From: JAYFRE01 sp034926235
GTDB lineage: Bacteria > Pseudomonadota > Alphaproteobacteria > Rhodospirillales > Magnetospirillaceae
Reading direction: 5' to 3'
Length of the DNA: 5,799 bases
Assembly: GCA_034926235.1 (NCBI GenBank)
Contig: JAYFRE010000134.1
Location: 1 to 5,799 of the forward strand
Below the pieces are notes generated by a model, which was given only the letters and a program-made list of their open reading frames with translations, made no database searches and had not been told where the DNA came from. Positions 1-5,799 of this stretch are shown one piece after another. A program made the translations under genes and the position numbers. Position 1 is the first letter of the stretch; every line of letters starts with the position of its first letter.

Positions 1-771
1 CACATTCTGGGTTGGGGCCAGTTGCCTGATGGCCCGCCCTTGCTGGGCCGTGGGCAGAGTGTTGATGATGCCGAGCACGTCGGTCTGAAAGAGTCCCGCC
101 TGAGCTGAGCTGCTCGTGGAGATTCGGTCCAGCGCCGCCCCCATAATGCTGCCGACCGGACCGGAAGATGCCCCTCTCTGCTGGTAGCTGCTGCTTTGAG
201 GAAGAGAGATAAGGATGATGATAATATCATCCAGAAGGATGAACTTTCCAGATCCTCCGGTGATAGTCAAAAATTCAAGTACTGATGATGTACCACTCGC
301 CACAGCCGTTCCGGCATATTGAATATAATTACCGGAATTATTCGAAACAGCACTTGTGCCGCTCGGAAACGTTTGCCCAGGATGAGGCGTGGTTGCCGTC
401 AGGATTGATGTTCCATCGAATGTTGCGGCGATAGTCGCCGTTGGGTCATACACGTTCGTTGCATAGAAAGAAATGGAGTATGTCGCGCCTGCAACCGTTG
501 AGATTGTTTGTAACAACGTCCTGGATCCGGAAACACTCCCCGATACGTTGAAGTATGATCCAGAATGCTGATCATATATTCCCGTGTTCCCATTAATCGC
601 TTGAATGCCGGTTCCCGACCAAGAACCGGACGCTTCAAAACCGCAATTAAGGACCAGATTACCGGACACAGCGTCACATGTGCTTGCCGCCGCATAGGCA
701 TCGGTCATCGTCATCCCGAGGATGGATAAAGAAAAAAATACGCTCTTGATTGGCGGAACTCTTAATTTCAT
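1..771 (-). CDS. Secreted jelly-roll protein, probable autotransporter passenger (3' end outside window)
   Basis: An open frame of 257 codons has no stop before the left edge, so only the N-terminal part is seen. Residues 1-28 form a signal peptide: basic start (MKLR, K9), hydrophobic core VFFSLSILGM, cleavage likely near AYAAA. Residues about 37-185 look like a galactose-binding or carbohydrate-binding jelly roll: the opening NLVLNCGFE resembles the NLVxNGGFE start of such domains, and FILLDDI near 177-183 resembles the closing xxLDDI/V strand. After a Ser/Gly-rich stretch, residues about 225-257 (GLFQTDVLGIINTLP followed by QLAP) resemble the segment just before an autotransporter beta-barrel. 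The barrel itself would lie beyond the window, so outer-membrane export is inferred. The start at 771 is preferred because the signal peptide begins there and an AGGGG sits four bases upstream; an in-frame ATG at 909 would add 46 residues. Base composition is less GC-rich than the nrf operon. Substrate unknown. Confidence 0.72.
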   Translation of the reverse strand, partial: MKLRVPPIKSVFFSLSILGMTMTDAYAAASTCDAVSGNLVLNCGFEASGSWSGTGIQAINGNTGIYDQHSGSYFNVSGSVSGSRTLLQTISTVAGATYSISFYATNVYDPTATIAATFDGTSILTATTPHPGQTFPSGTSAVSNNSGNYIQYAGTAVASGTSSVLEFLTITGGSGKFILLDDIIIILISLPQSSSYQQRGASSGPVGSIMGAALDRISTSSSAQAGLFQTDVLGIINTLPTAQQGRAIRQLAPTQNV

Positions 772-1404
772 TCTGCCCCTTTTTTGACTTACCCCACACT
801 CGGCGTCGCTGCCGTCCAAATATGCAAAGTGTTTTCCATCAAAGTTATGTGCAAATTTTTTATTATTTCGACCACCTATACAAGTATTTAATAACTTTCC
901 TTTCGACATTTTATCGCCCCCCGACTACGCGACAATATTTTTTATAAATACTCTGGCAAGTTAATACTTCAAGATAAAACTACAAATGGACAGATCCCTG
1001 AAACGTAATTTCCGGTTTATGTAGAATACAACAGGAGATATTTCTACTTTCAGTTGATCTGCAAACTATATTTTCCTGGCCTGTTTGAGGCGATTCCAGC
1101 TCCCCTGCCTCGGCCTTTTTGCCCCAGAGTCCAGTTTCTCTTGTCCGCGCCGCTTATAGAAACGGGCCATCTTGGTCGCAACACGTCGGACGGATGGGAC
1201 TCGACAGTCGCCCGAAAGGCGACGGAGCGGCGGATATGGCTTCGCGGCTGGCCGCCTATCCTTTGGGCCGTTACCCAGGCTAAGATAAGGAAAACACATC
1301 GTTTCGGTCGTTCGCTCCAAGGCAGCTTAGAGCTACAGAACGGAAGAGGCACAAGCCAAGCCGCCGCTATTCTTAAGTGCCGCGATTTCGCGAGCGGGGC
1401 GTTC
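772..1404. other. Gene-poor intergenic region with a composition step
   Basis: No frame on either strand gives a recognisable protein here. From 772 to about 1060 the DNA is strongly AT-rich and contains the candidate promoter and the possible N-terminal extension (772-909) of the gene to its left. It also holds a short imperfect inverted repeat, GTAGAA (1021-1026) with TTCTAC (1042-1047). From about 1060 to 1404 the DNA turns GC-rich. Its open frames look like antisense or chance frames. It includes a perfect small hairpin, GTCGCC-CGAAA-GGCGAC (1207-1223). Just after the ccsA stop lies a tiny CGCGA/TCGCG palindrome without a T run, so no clear terminator for the nrf operon was found. The GC-rich part could be a decayed gene. 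Confidence 0.5.
932..959 (-). promoter_or_regulatory. Candidate sigma70-type promoter for the secreted-protein gene
   Basis: On the minus strand TTGCCA (959-954, five of six to TTGACA) is followed after 16 bases by TATTGT (937-932, four of six to TATAAT) inside a very AT-rich stretch. Transcription would start near 925, giving a leader of about 15 bases to the ATG at 909 or about 155 bases to the ATG at 771. In such AT-rich DNA a chance match is quite possible. Confidence 0.3.
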
Positions 1405-2187
1405 TCAGGAATAGATATGGACGCTGCCCTGGGCGGCAGGCAGATAGTTCACGCCGATCCAGGTAATCATCAGCAGCACGAAACCGATCAGCGGAATCGA
1501 CAGGGTCAATTTCGGACGGACATCCTTCAGACGCAGATGGATATAGAGCATATAGGCGGCAGCGGTGATGAAGGCCCAGGTTTCCTTCGGATCCCACGAC
1601 CAATAATGGCCCCAGGCCTCCTTGGCCCAGGCAGCGCCGGTCAGCAGGCCCAGCAATAAAAAGCCCAGCCCGACATAAGTGACCGTGTCGATGAAGGAGG
1701 TCAGCCGACGATCATCTTCGTCCTTGCCGATGCGGACGAGTTGAAAGGCGGCGGCGATGGCGGCCACGCCCAGCATGGCATAGGACAGGATGTAGACGGT
1801 GACGTGCGGCACGAAGTAACGACTTTGAAGCGCGGGCATCAGGCTGATGGAATGAATTTCCGGTTTCAGAACGTTGATGCCGACGAATACGCTGGCGATG
1901 ATCGAGGAAAGCGCCAGAATCCAGGGATATTTCCAACGCTTGTAGGTCAGGAAACCCAGAAGGGATAAAAAGAAAGAATACCAAAGCCTTGTCTCGCCCA
2001 TGGTGCGCATCGGCGGACGATCCAGGGAAACCCACAGCCCGGCAATGAAGACCGCCAGAAGGACGATGCCGGCGATCATCGCCAAATCCGCCAGAAGCGG
2101 TTTTTTAAGGATGAACAGAATAAACAGCGCGGCGAACCAGCAGGATGCGGCGATGGGGCCCAGCCAGTTGAATGTGTCCCAACTCAT
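1405..2187 (-). CDS. ccsA: Cytochrome c biogenesis protein CcsA (System II heme handling subunit)
   Basis: This 260-residue polytopic inner-membrane protein is the heme-handling half of the System II cytochrome c synthase, which moves heme across the membrane and, with Ccs1, joins it to CXXCH motifs. The diagnostic tryptophan-rich WWD segment lies at about 184-204: W187, W192, W196 and the run WSWDPKETW. External heme-ligand histidines have good candidates in H128 (VPHVTVYILSYAM) and H257 close to the C terminus, after GVNYLP. RPPMRTMGETRLWYS (57-71) is typical of one CcsA subgroup. About eight membrane segments are visible. The start at 2187 is chosen because its ATG overlaps the ccs1 stop (ATGA) and GAAGGGG lies eight bases upstream; the longer frame reaching 2286 only adds out-of-frame ccs1 sequence. 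Translation is therefore probably coupled to ccs1. Length fits stand-alone CcsA proteins. It is the last gene of the operon. Confidence 0.93.
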   Translation of the reverse strand: MSWDTFNWLGPIAASCWFAALFILFILKKPLLADLAMIAGIVLLAVFIAGLWVSLDRPPMRTMGETRLWYSFFLSLLGFLTYKRWKYPWILALSSIIASVFVGINVLKPEIHSISLMPALQSRYFVPHVTVYILSYAMLGVAAIAAAFQLVRIGKDEDDRRLTSFIDTVTYVGLGFLLLGLLTGAAWAKEAWGHYWSWDPKETWAFITAAAYMLYIHLRLKDVRPKLTLSIPLIGFVLLMITWIGVNYLPAAQGSVHIYS

Positions 2188-3434
2188 GCCGTCTGCCCCT
2201 TCACATCCTTGCCGCGGCCCTTCCAGATCAGGCAAAGGGCCCCGGCCATCATCATGTAGATTCCGACGAATTCCACGATCAACCACGGATCGTAAACCAG
2301 CTCGAAACCGCTGTAAGACGACAAGCGGCCGGCCTGGGTGTCATAGCCATATTGATAAACCAGCCAATCCCCCACTTTCAGCGGCTTGTTTACCTCAAGC
2401 AAGGCCCGTATCCGCTCGCCGGTTTTGGCGTAAACGGTAATGTCGGACATGAAGCGTTTGGGTTCGGGCTGCGCCATGACGACGGCATATTGGTCGTCCA
2501 GCGGCAGCGCCTTGATCGCCTGAACCGTATTGCCCGCGGCAATCCAGCCCTTGCGCTCCTCCCCCGTCTGGCGGTTGCGGACGGTAATCTCGGCGGCCTG
2601 GGTCGCGCCGGGCATGGGGTTGGGGCTCCACTCTTCCTCACCGCTGCGAACGGCATAGTGAAGATACCGATCAACGCTGACATCCCAGCCGCCAAGAGCC
2701 CCGTTGGGCTTCCTTTCGTCGATCTGCAGCCACTCCGCCCCACCTTCGGGTTGTGGAACGCCGGTCTTGCGATCGATGATCGTGATTTTCGGAGGATATT
2801 CCTCCATCTCGAATTGGTTCAGCTGAACCGCAATGGGTAATTCGAGCAGGGTCTGGTTGTTGTCGAACACGCGCCATTCCGTCTCGCCTTGCGTGACATA
2901 CATGACATGACGCTGCATGTCGGCGGCGCCGAGGCCCAGACCCGCCAGAAAGATCCATAATCCCAGATGGTTGAGGTAAAAGCCGTAATCGCCGAGCCGA
3001 AAAGCCACAAGACGCTGTGCGATCGTCAGGCCAAGGCAGAAAAGCCCCAGCCCGTATAAAAGCACGAACGGCCAGCACGATGTGATCTGCGCCAGCCCCA
3101 ACCGCAAGATCCAATCATCGCCGAGGGCCGCGCCGCTTTTAAGCTGCGGGATCAATCCCATGGCCAGACCGAATAGCAGCAGGCCGCCGATCAGCGCCAC
3201 AGCCAGGGGAACGCTGGCCAGCCAGGCAATGACCGGGGTTTTACGGAACGGCAGGCACAAACCGATCAGCCCCACCATGCCGGCAAGGGCTATATAGTTG
3301 CCCGGTCTGGACAGAATGTAGAAATCGAACGGACCGAAAATAACCTGTAATGCGAACCCAACAACAACAATTCCAGAAATAAATGCAATGCTTTCTTTGT
3401 ATTGCCATGGGAACTGCCACATGGGTTTGGTCAT
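2184..3434 (-). CDS. ccs1: Cytochrome c biogenesis protein Ccs1/ResB (System II)
   Basis: This 416-residue membrane protein is the partner of CcsA in System II; ResB/Ccs1 proteins present the apocytochrome to CcsA-bound heme on the periplasmic face. Hydrophobic segments lie at about 14-34, 46-62, 67-93, 117-140 and 150-170. A periplasmic domain of about 210 residues (172-383) follows, then a final membrane segment at 384-404 and a short basic tail. Family hallmarks are LNHLGLW with H156 in the fifth membrane segment, EVNKPLKVGDWLVYQYGYD at 347-365, and VYDPWLIVEFVGIYMMMAG leading into the last helix. The ATG at 3434 has TAAGG six bases upstream. The gene lies 84 bp after nrfA, beyond a terminator-like hairpin, and overlaps ccsA by 4 bp. 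Beside nrfHA the pair resembles a split version of the fused NrfI (CcsBA) of epsilonproteobacteria. Its use for NrfA and NrfH is inferred from position; it may also serve other cytochromes c. Confidence 0.9.
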   Translation of the reverse strand: MTKPMWQFPWQYKESIAFISGIVVVGFALQVIFGPFDFYILSRPGNYIALAGMVGLIGLCLPFRKTPVIAWLASVPLAVALIGGLLLFGLAMGLIPQLKSGAALGDDWILRLGLAQITSCWPFVLLYGLGLFCLGLTIAQRLVAFRLGDYGFYLNHLGLWIFLAGLGLGAADMQRHVMYVTQGETEWRVFDNNQTLLELPIAVQLNQFEMEEYPPKITIIDRKTGVPQPEGGAEWLQIDERKPNGALGGWDVSVDRYLHYAVRSGEEEWSPNPMPGATQAAEITVRNRQTGEERKGWIAAGNTVQAIKALPLDDQYAVVMAQPEPKRFMSDITVYAKTGERIRALLEVNKPLKVGDWLVYQYGYDTQAGRLSSYSGFELVYDPWLIVEFVGIYMMMAGALCLIWKGRGKDVKGQTA

Positions 3435-3451
3435 TCAAGCCTTACTTTCAT

Positions 3452-3492
3452 AAAAAGTGCTGAAGCGATATTTCGGATAATCGCTTCAGCAC
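3452..3492 (-). terminator. Rho-independent terminator or attenuator between nrfA and ccs1
   Basis: Read on the minus strand, a perfect 13-bp stem (GTGCTGAAGCGAT pairing with ATCGCTTCAGCAC, 3480-3492 with 3457-3469) encloses a 10-base loop. It is followed directly by five T residues (3456-3452). No T run follows on the plus strand, so it acts only in the operon's direction. It lies 26 bp after the nrfA stop and 17 bp before the ccs1 start. No strong promoter is visible between it and ccs1, so partial read-through is the likely source of ccs1-ccsA transcripts. Confidence 0.85.
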
Positions 3493-3518
3493 CGAACGAT
3501 TCACAATCTTATTTTTTG

Positions 3519-5000
3519 TTATAAGGCGCCATTTTCTTTTGCTTTCTCAAGCCATTGCGGAACGACAGTCTTCATCCACTCCGCCTTGTTCGCTTTGAGA
3601 ACCGCCATATCGAGCCCGATATAGGCCTGCGCTTTTTCCTTGGTGGAAAGATCCGGCATATCCATCTGGGTCACGCCATGGGCGAACAGCACCTTTTGCA
3701 GTTCGAGCTGCGCCAGCAGCGCCCGATCCAGGCTGTTGGCCAGGATGCGCTGGGTTTCCACGGGCGCATGGAACGATGCGCCATGCGAGGCGACGGCCAT
3801 GTCCCACCGCCATTGAGACTGACGGATCAGTTGCAGGGACGTAGCCATGGCTTCGGGCTTCACATTCTTGTCCCAGGCGATCTTGGCCATGATGTGGGCC
3901 TTGGCCAATTCCTGCTCAACCCGGCCCCTCAATTCAAGAATCTTGTCCTGATATTCATAGACATAGCCCTTGAGCTTTTCCTCCGATTCCCGGTGGCAGG
4001 TCTGGCAGGTGGAGGCGATTTTTTTCAGCGGACTCATCACCTGGTGGTCCGAGTACTTCACGCCGCCTTCCGAAATATAAGGCATGTGGCAATCGGCGCA
4101 GGAAACGCCGCGCTGTCCATGCGGCCCAAGCCGGGCCAGTTCGTAATCGGGATGCTGCGCCTTCAGCATCGGCGCTTTGCTCAAGGAATGCGTCCAGTCC
4201 GAGAAGCCGGCTTGATCGTAATATTGCTCCATCGCCTCGACGGTCATGCCCTTGTCCCACGGGAAGGTCAGGTATTTGCCAGGGCCTTTGAAGTAATATT
4301 CCACATGGCATTGTGCACAGACCAGGGAACGCATCTCCTGGGTGGTCGCCTGCGCCACGTCCCGTCCTTGGCGTTGGAACGCTTCGACCAATGCCGGCCG
4401 GGTGATGGTCAGCTTCATCGTCGACGGATCGTGACAATCGGCGCAGCCGATCGGATTGACGATTTCAGACCCCAGGGCGCCCCATTGCGTCTTGTAGAAT
4501 TGCTCTATGCCGAGTTCCTGCATCATCCTGGGGACGTCCGGACTTTTGCAGGTCCAGCAAGTCGCGGGCTGCGGTCCATCGGTCGGGGTTTTCGGCTCGC
4601 CGGTGCGCAGGCTCGCTCTGATATCATCTATGGCGAACATGTGGCCGCGCGGCGCGCTGTAATCCTTGGAAAAGGCGTAGCCCGCCCACAAGACAACCAT
4701 CAGCGGATGGGCTTCCAGCACGTCTTCTTGCATGTTGCCCAAATGCTTGCTGCGGAAATCCATGTTCTGGGTCTTTTTCCAGGTTTCATATTCCCTGGAA
4801 TAGTTCAGCCCCCAGACGCGGCTGTGGGGCTCGATCCCGGTGATTTGGACAACCTTGTTGGCGGTAATCCCCGCCACCTCGGCGCGACGCTCGGTGATCG
4901 AGGCGGCCAGGAGCCCCAGACAGAACACCCCGACCATCACCACGACGAAGATCGTCCAACAGAGGACAGATCGTTTGTTTTTCGAGCCTAATGTGTTCAC
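3519..5000 (-). CDS. nrfA: Pentaheme nitrite reductase NrfA (ammonia-forming)
   Basis: NrfA carries out the six-electron reduction of nitrite to ammonium in the periplasm, using electrons from NrfH. The 493-residue protein has an N-terminal hydrophobic segment (about 11-33) that exports it and may stay as an anchor. The five heme sites are CWTCK (148-152, the lysine-ligated catalytic heme), CADCH (186-190), CAQCH (228-232), CADCH (301-305) and CQTCH (332-336). By position the catalytic residues are R132 (20 residues before the heme lysine), Y235 in VEYYF, and H283 in KAQHPDYE. E234, Y235, K280 and Q282 match the conserved calcium site. Other family blocks are FPWDKGM, QWRWDMAVASHG and LSTKEKAQAYIGL. 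Nothing essential is missing. The start is GTG at 5000, overlapping the nrfH stop as GTGA, with GGGAGG six bases upstream, so translation is likely coupled to nrfH. The TAA stop is followed by a terminator hairpin. Confidence 0.97.
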   Translation of the reverse strand: MNTLGSKNKRSVLCWTIFVVVMVGVFCLGLLAASITERRAEVAGITANKVVQITGIEPHSRVWGLNYSREYETWKKTQNMDFRSKHLGNMQEDVLEAHPLMVVLWAGYAFSKDYSAPRGHMFAIDDIRASLRTGEPKTPTDGPQPATCWTCKSPDVPRMMQELGIEQFYKTQWGALGSEIVNPIGCADCHDPSTMKLTITRPALVEAFQRQGRDVAQATTQEMRSLVCAQCHVEYYFKGPGKYLTFPWDKGMTVEAMEQYYDQAGFSDWTHSLSKAPMLKAQHPDYELARLGPHGQRGVSCADCHMPYISEGGVKYSDHQVMSPLKKIASTCQTCHRESEEKLKGYVYEYQDKILELRGRVEQELAKAHIMAKIAWDKNVKPEAMATSLQLIRQSQWRWDMAVASHGASFHAPVETQRILANSLDRALLAQLELQKVLFAHGVTQMDMPDLSTKEKAQAYIGLDMAVLKANKAEWMKTVVPQWLEKAKENGAL

Positions 5001-5599
5001 GGGACGCCTCCCTGGGGCTTGGAGTTCATCATCGCCTTCAGCCAGTCAGGGACCGGAGACGCTGGCAGCGGAACGATCGCGCCGGGCGATGAGGCAAGGT
5101 TGCTGATGTTGGTGTGGGGAACCTGCGTATGACAGTCCCAGCACGCCTTTCCTTCCCCCTTCTGCACGTCGGCGAAGGAAATCCTGCCGGTATCGACGAT
5201 GTGGGTATTGAGCTCGGTATGACAGCGTATACAGTTTTCCATGATCACCGCCTTGCTTCCGTCCCGAGGCCGGATGACCTGGGGTTCGCTCCGCATGGTG
5301 AAAACGGCGGCATGATACAAGCCGTCCTTGGCCTTGAACGCATAGGCCGACAGAATGGAATCATGGGGGACGTGACAATCGTTGCATGTCGCATACCGGG
5401 CGTGGGAACTACGGTCCCACGACTGATAATAGGACGACATGACGTGACAGTTGACGCAGGCGGCGGGATTGTCGGAAAGGTAGGAATAGGCTCGGGACAT
5501 GTAAACCGTGTAGGCGCCCAGCCCGACGACCAATCCGCCAATAGCGAATATCGGCAAGACCCATCGATTGGGAATCCGGCTGAGAATCTTTTTAATCAA
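4997..5599 (-). CDS. nrfH: Tetraheme cytochrome c NrfH, quinol dehydrogenase of nitrite reductase
   Basis: NrfH is a NapC/NirT-family membrane cytochrome that oxidises (mena)quinol and feeds NrfA, with which it forms a stable complex. The 200-residue protein starts with a short basic stretch and one transmembrane anchor (about 13-33), followed by a periplasmic domain. Its four heme motifs are CVNCH (48-52), CNDCH (72-76), CIRCH (123-127) and CWDCH (153-157). The first continues as CVNCHVM; in the Desulfovibrio NrfH structure the methionine of CXXCHXM ligates heme 1, so M54 probably does the same. KAKDG at 89-93 lies in the region of the family's quinol site. The start is read as TTG at 5599: AGGAGG sits six bases upstream, the basic-plus-anchor N terminus begins there, and no ATG is available nearby. 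The frame stays open to an ATG at 5779, but that lies inside the IS element. It is the first gene of the operon and overlaps nrfA by 4 bp. The C-terminal tail (about 168-200) is proline-rich. Confidence 0.94.
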   Translation of the reverse strand: MIKKILSRIPNRWVLPIFAIGGLVVGLGAYTVYMSRAYSYLSDNPAACVNCHVMSSYYQSWDRSSHARYATCNDCHVPHDSILSAYAFKAKDGLYHAAVFTMRSEPQVIRPRDGSKAVIMENCIRCHTELNTHIVDTGRISFADVQKGEGKACWDCHTQVPHTNISNLASSPGAIVPLPASPVPDWLKAMMNSKPQGGVP

Positions 5600-5605
5600 T
5601 TCCCG

Positions 5606-5611
5606 CCTCCT
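5606..5611 (-). promoter_or_regulatory. Ribosome binding site that fixes the nrfH TTG start
   Basis: The consensus AGGAGG reads on the minus strand, with six bases (CGGGAA) to the TTG at 5599. No other in-frame ATG, GTG or TTG with comparable spacing was found nearby, which decides this rare start over the far upstream ATG. Confidence 0.8.
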
Positions 5612-5636
5612 GCACTGGTGTGAACGAGCGACGAAC

Positions 5637-5659
5637 GTCTCATCCGGTCCGGACGAGAC
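5637..5659. repeat. 23-bp near-perfect dyad, candidate operator upstream of nrfH
   Basis: Arms GTCTCATCCGG and CCGGACGAGAC flank a single T. Ten of eleven positions are symmetric, and the one mismatch (A against G) is near the middle of each arm. It lies 38 bp upstream of the nrfH start and 8 bp from the IS end. The single-base centre suits a protein-binding dyad better than an RNA hairpin, and there is no T run. No known regulator consensus (FNR, NsrR) is recognised in it. Confidence 0.5.
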
Positions 5660-5667
5660 AAAGCCTA

Positions 5668-5799
5668 GGTCCTGTTGACAAAGGGGATTCCCAAATTCGC
5701 CCGGACGTGATTCAACACTGGTCTTTGCGGAGACCATTGGCATGCGTGGCGACCTGACGGACGAGGAATGGGGGATCATCGGGGAGTTGTTGCCCGCCG
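5668..5799 (+). mobile_element. Left end of an IS5-family insertion sequence (right part outside window)
   Basis: The segment begins with GGTCCTGTTGACAAAGGGG, resembling terminal inverted repeats of IS5-family elements of the IS427 type, and directly precedes a transposase start in matching orientation. The TA at 5666-5667 fits the TA target duplication of that group. The other end is not in the window, so the exact boundary and the duplication cannot be confirmed. The element is oriented away from nrfH. Confidence 0.72.
5742..5799 (+). CDS. IS5-family transposase, N-terminal fragment (continues past window)
   Basis: Nineteen codons are visible from the ATG at 5742, reading MRGDLTDEEWGIIGELLPA. 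The pattern LTDEEWxxIxxLLP is the typical opening of the N-terminal domain of IS5-family (IS427-type) DDE transposases. GGAGA at 5729-5733 lies eight bases upstream. In many IS427-type elements this is the first of two frames joined by a ribosomal frameshift; whether that applies here cannot be seen. The gene is cut by the window edge, so intactness is unknown. Confidence 0.82.
   Translation, partial: MRGDLTDEEWGIIGELLPA

Noticed and set aside
399..701. A 100-codon minus-strand frame inside the secreted-protein gene
   Set aside because: It lies in a different frame from the 257-codon open frame with a signal peptide and jelly-roll features, and has no features of its own.
1262..1295. Minus-strand GGGTAACGGCCCA, reminiscent of a 16S rRNA segment
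   Set aside because: The similarity ends after about a dozen bases and the flanks do not match rRNA.
1066..1320. Possible transposase remnant (minus-strand NRLKQARKI, similar to an NRLKxxRRI motif of IS5-type transposases)
   Set aside because: Only a single short motif matches. The surrounding residues do not fit the family and no inverted repeat was found, so it is likely chance.
1054..1659. A 201-codon plus-strand frame preceded by AGGAGA at 1034-1039
   Set aside because: The putative start is about 14 bases from the Shine-Dalgarno-like sequence, the protein has no recognisable features, and its second half is antisense to ccsA.
2188..2286. Longer ccsA start at 2286
   Set aside because: The added residues are the ccs1 3' end read out of frame, while the ATG at 2187 has a good ribosome binding site and a 4-bp overlap with the ccs1 stop.
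3555..4991. A 478-codon open frame on the plus strand opposite nrfA
   Set aside because: It is antisense to a fully conserved nrfA with all five heme motifs. The translation shows no family features, and long antisense frames are expected from the codon bias of GC-rich genes.
5600..5779. N-terminal extension of nrfH to an ATG at 5779
   Set aside because: The extra 60 codons run through the IS end and antisense to the transposase start, and would put a non-signal sequence before the membrane anchor. The TTG at 5599 has a perfect ribosome binding site.

Overview
The window looks like a Gram-negative, respiring bacterium, most likely a proteobacterium. It carries a periplasmic multiheme nitrite reductase operon, and a protein that resembles the passenger end of an autotransporter implies an outer membrane. 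The respiratory genes are GC-rich, with GTG and TTG starts and good Shine-Dalgarno sequences. The exact lineage cannot be fixed from this sequence.

Layout, left to right. (1) Positions 1-771, minus strand: the N-terminal 257 codons of a secreted protein that runs off the left edge. It has a signal peptide, a jelly-roll (galactose-binding-like) domain and the start of what looks like an autotransporter linker. (2) Positions 772-1404: about 630 bp with no convincing gene. The first part (to about 1060) is AT-rich and holds a candidate promoter for gene 1; the rest is GC-rich and unexplained. (3) Positions 1405-5599, all minus strand: a four-gene operon read nrfH - nrfA - ccs1/resB - ccsA. (4) Positions 5600-5667: a short leader containing a near-perfect 23-bp dyad. 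(5) Positions 5668-5799: the left end of an IS5-family element with the first 19 codons of its transposase on the plus strand, running off the right edge.

The operon forms one functional unit. NrfH (four hemes, membrane anchored) takes electrons from the quinol pool and passes them to NrfA (five hemes, CXXCK active-site heme), which reduces nitrite to ammonium in the periplasm. Ccs1 and CcsA together form a System II cytochrome c synthase that would export heme and attach it to these nine heme motifs, probably including the unusual lysine-ligated one. This is a split-gene counterpart of the fused NrfI (CcsBA) protein known from Wolinella. nrfH/nrfA and ccs1/ccsA each overlap by 4 bp (GTGA and ATGA), so each pair is probably translationally coupled. 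A 13-bp-stem terminator hairpin with a T run separates the two pairs, which should lower expression of the assembly proteins relative to the reductase.

The most notable points are the intra-operon terminator, the dedicated System II pair beside nrfHA, the IS element only 68 bp upstream of nrfH next to an intact dyad, and the partial autotransporter-like gene with two possible starts. No RNA genes, CRISPR arrays or wholly new system were recognised.
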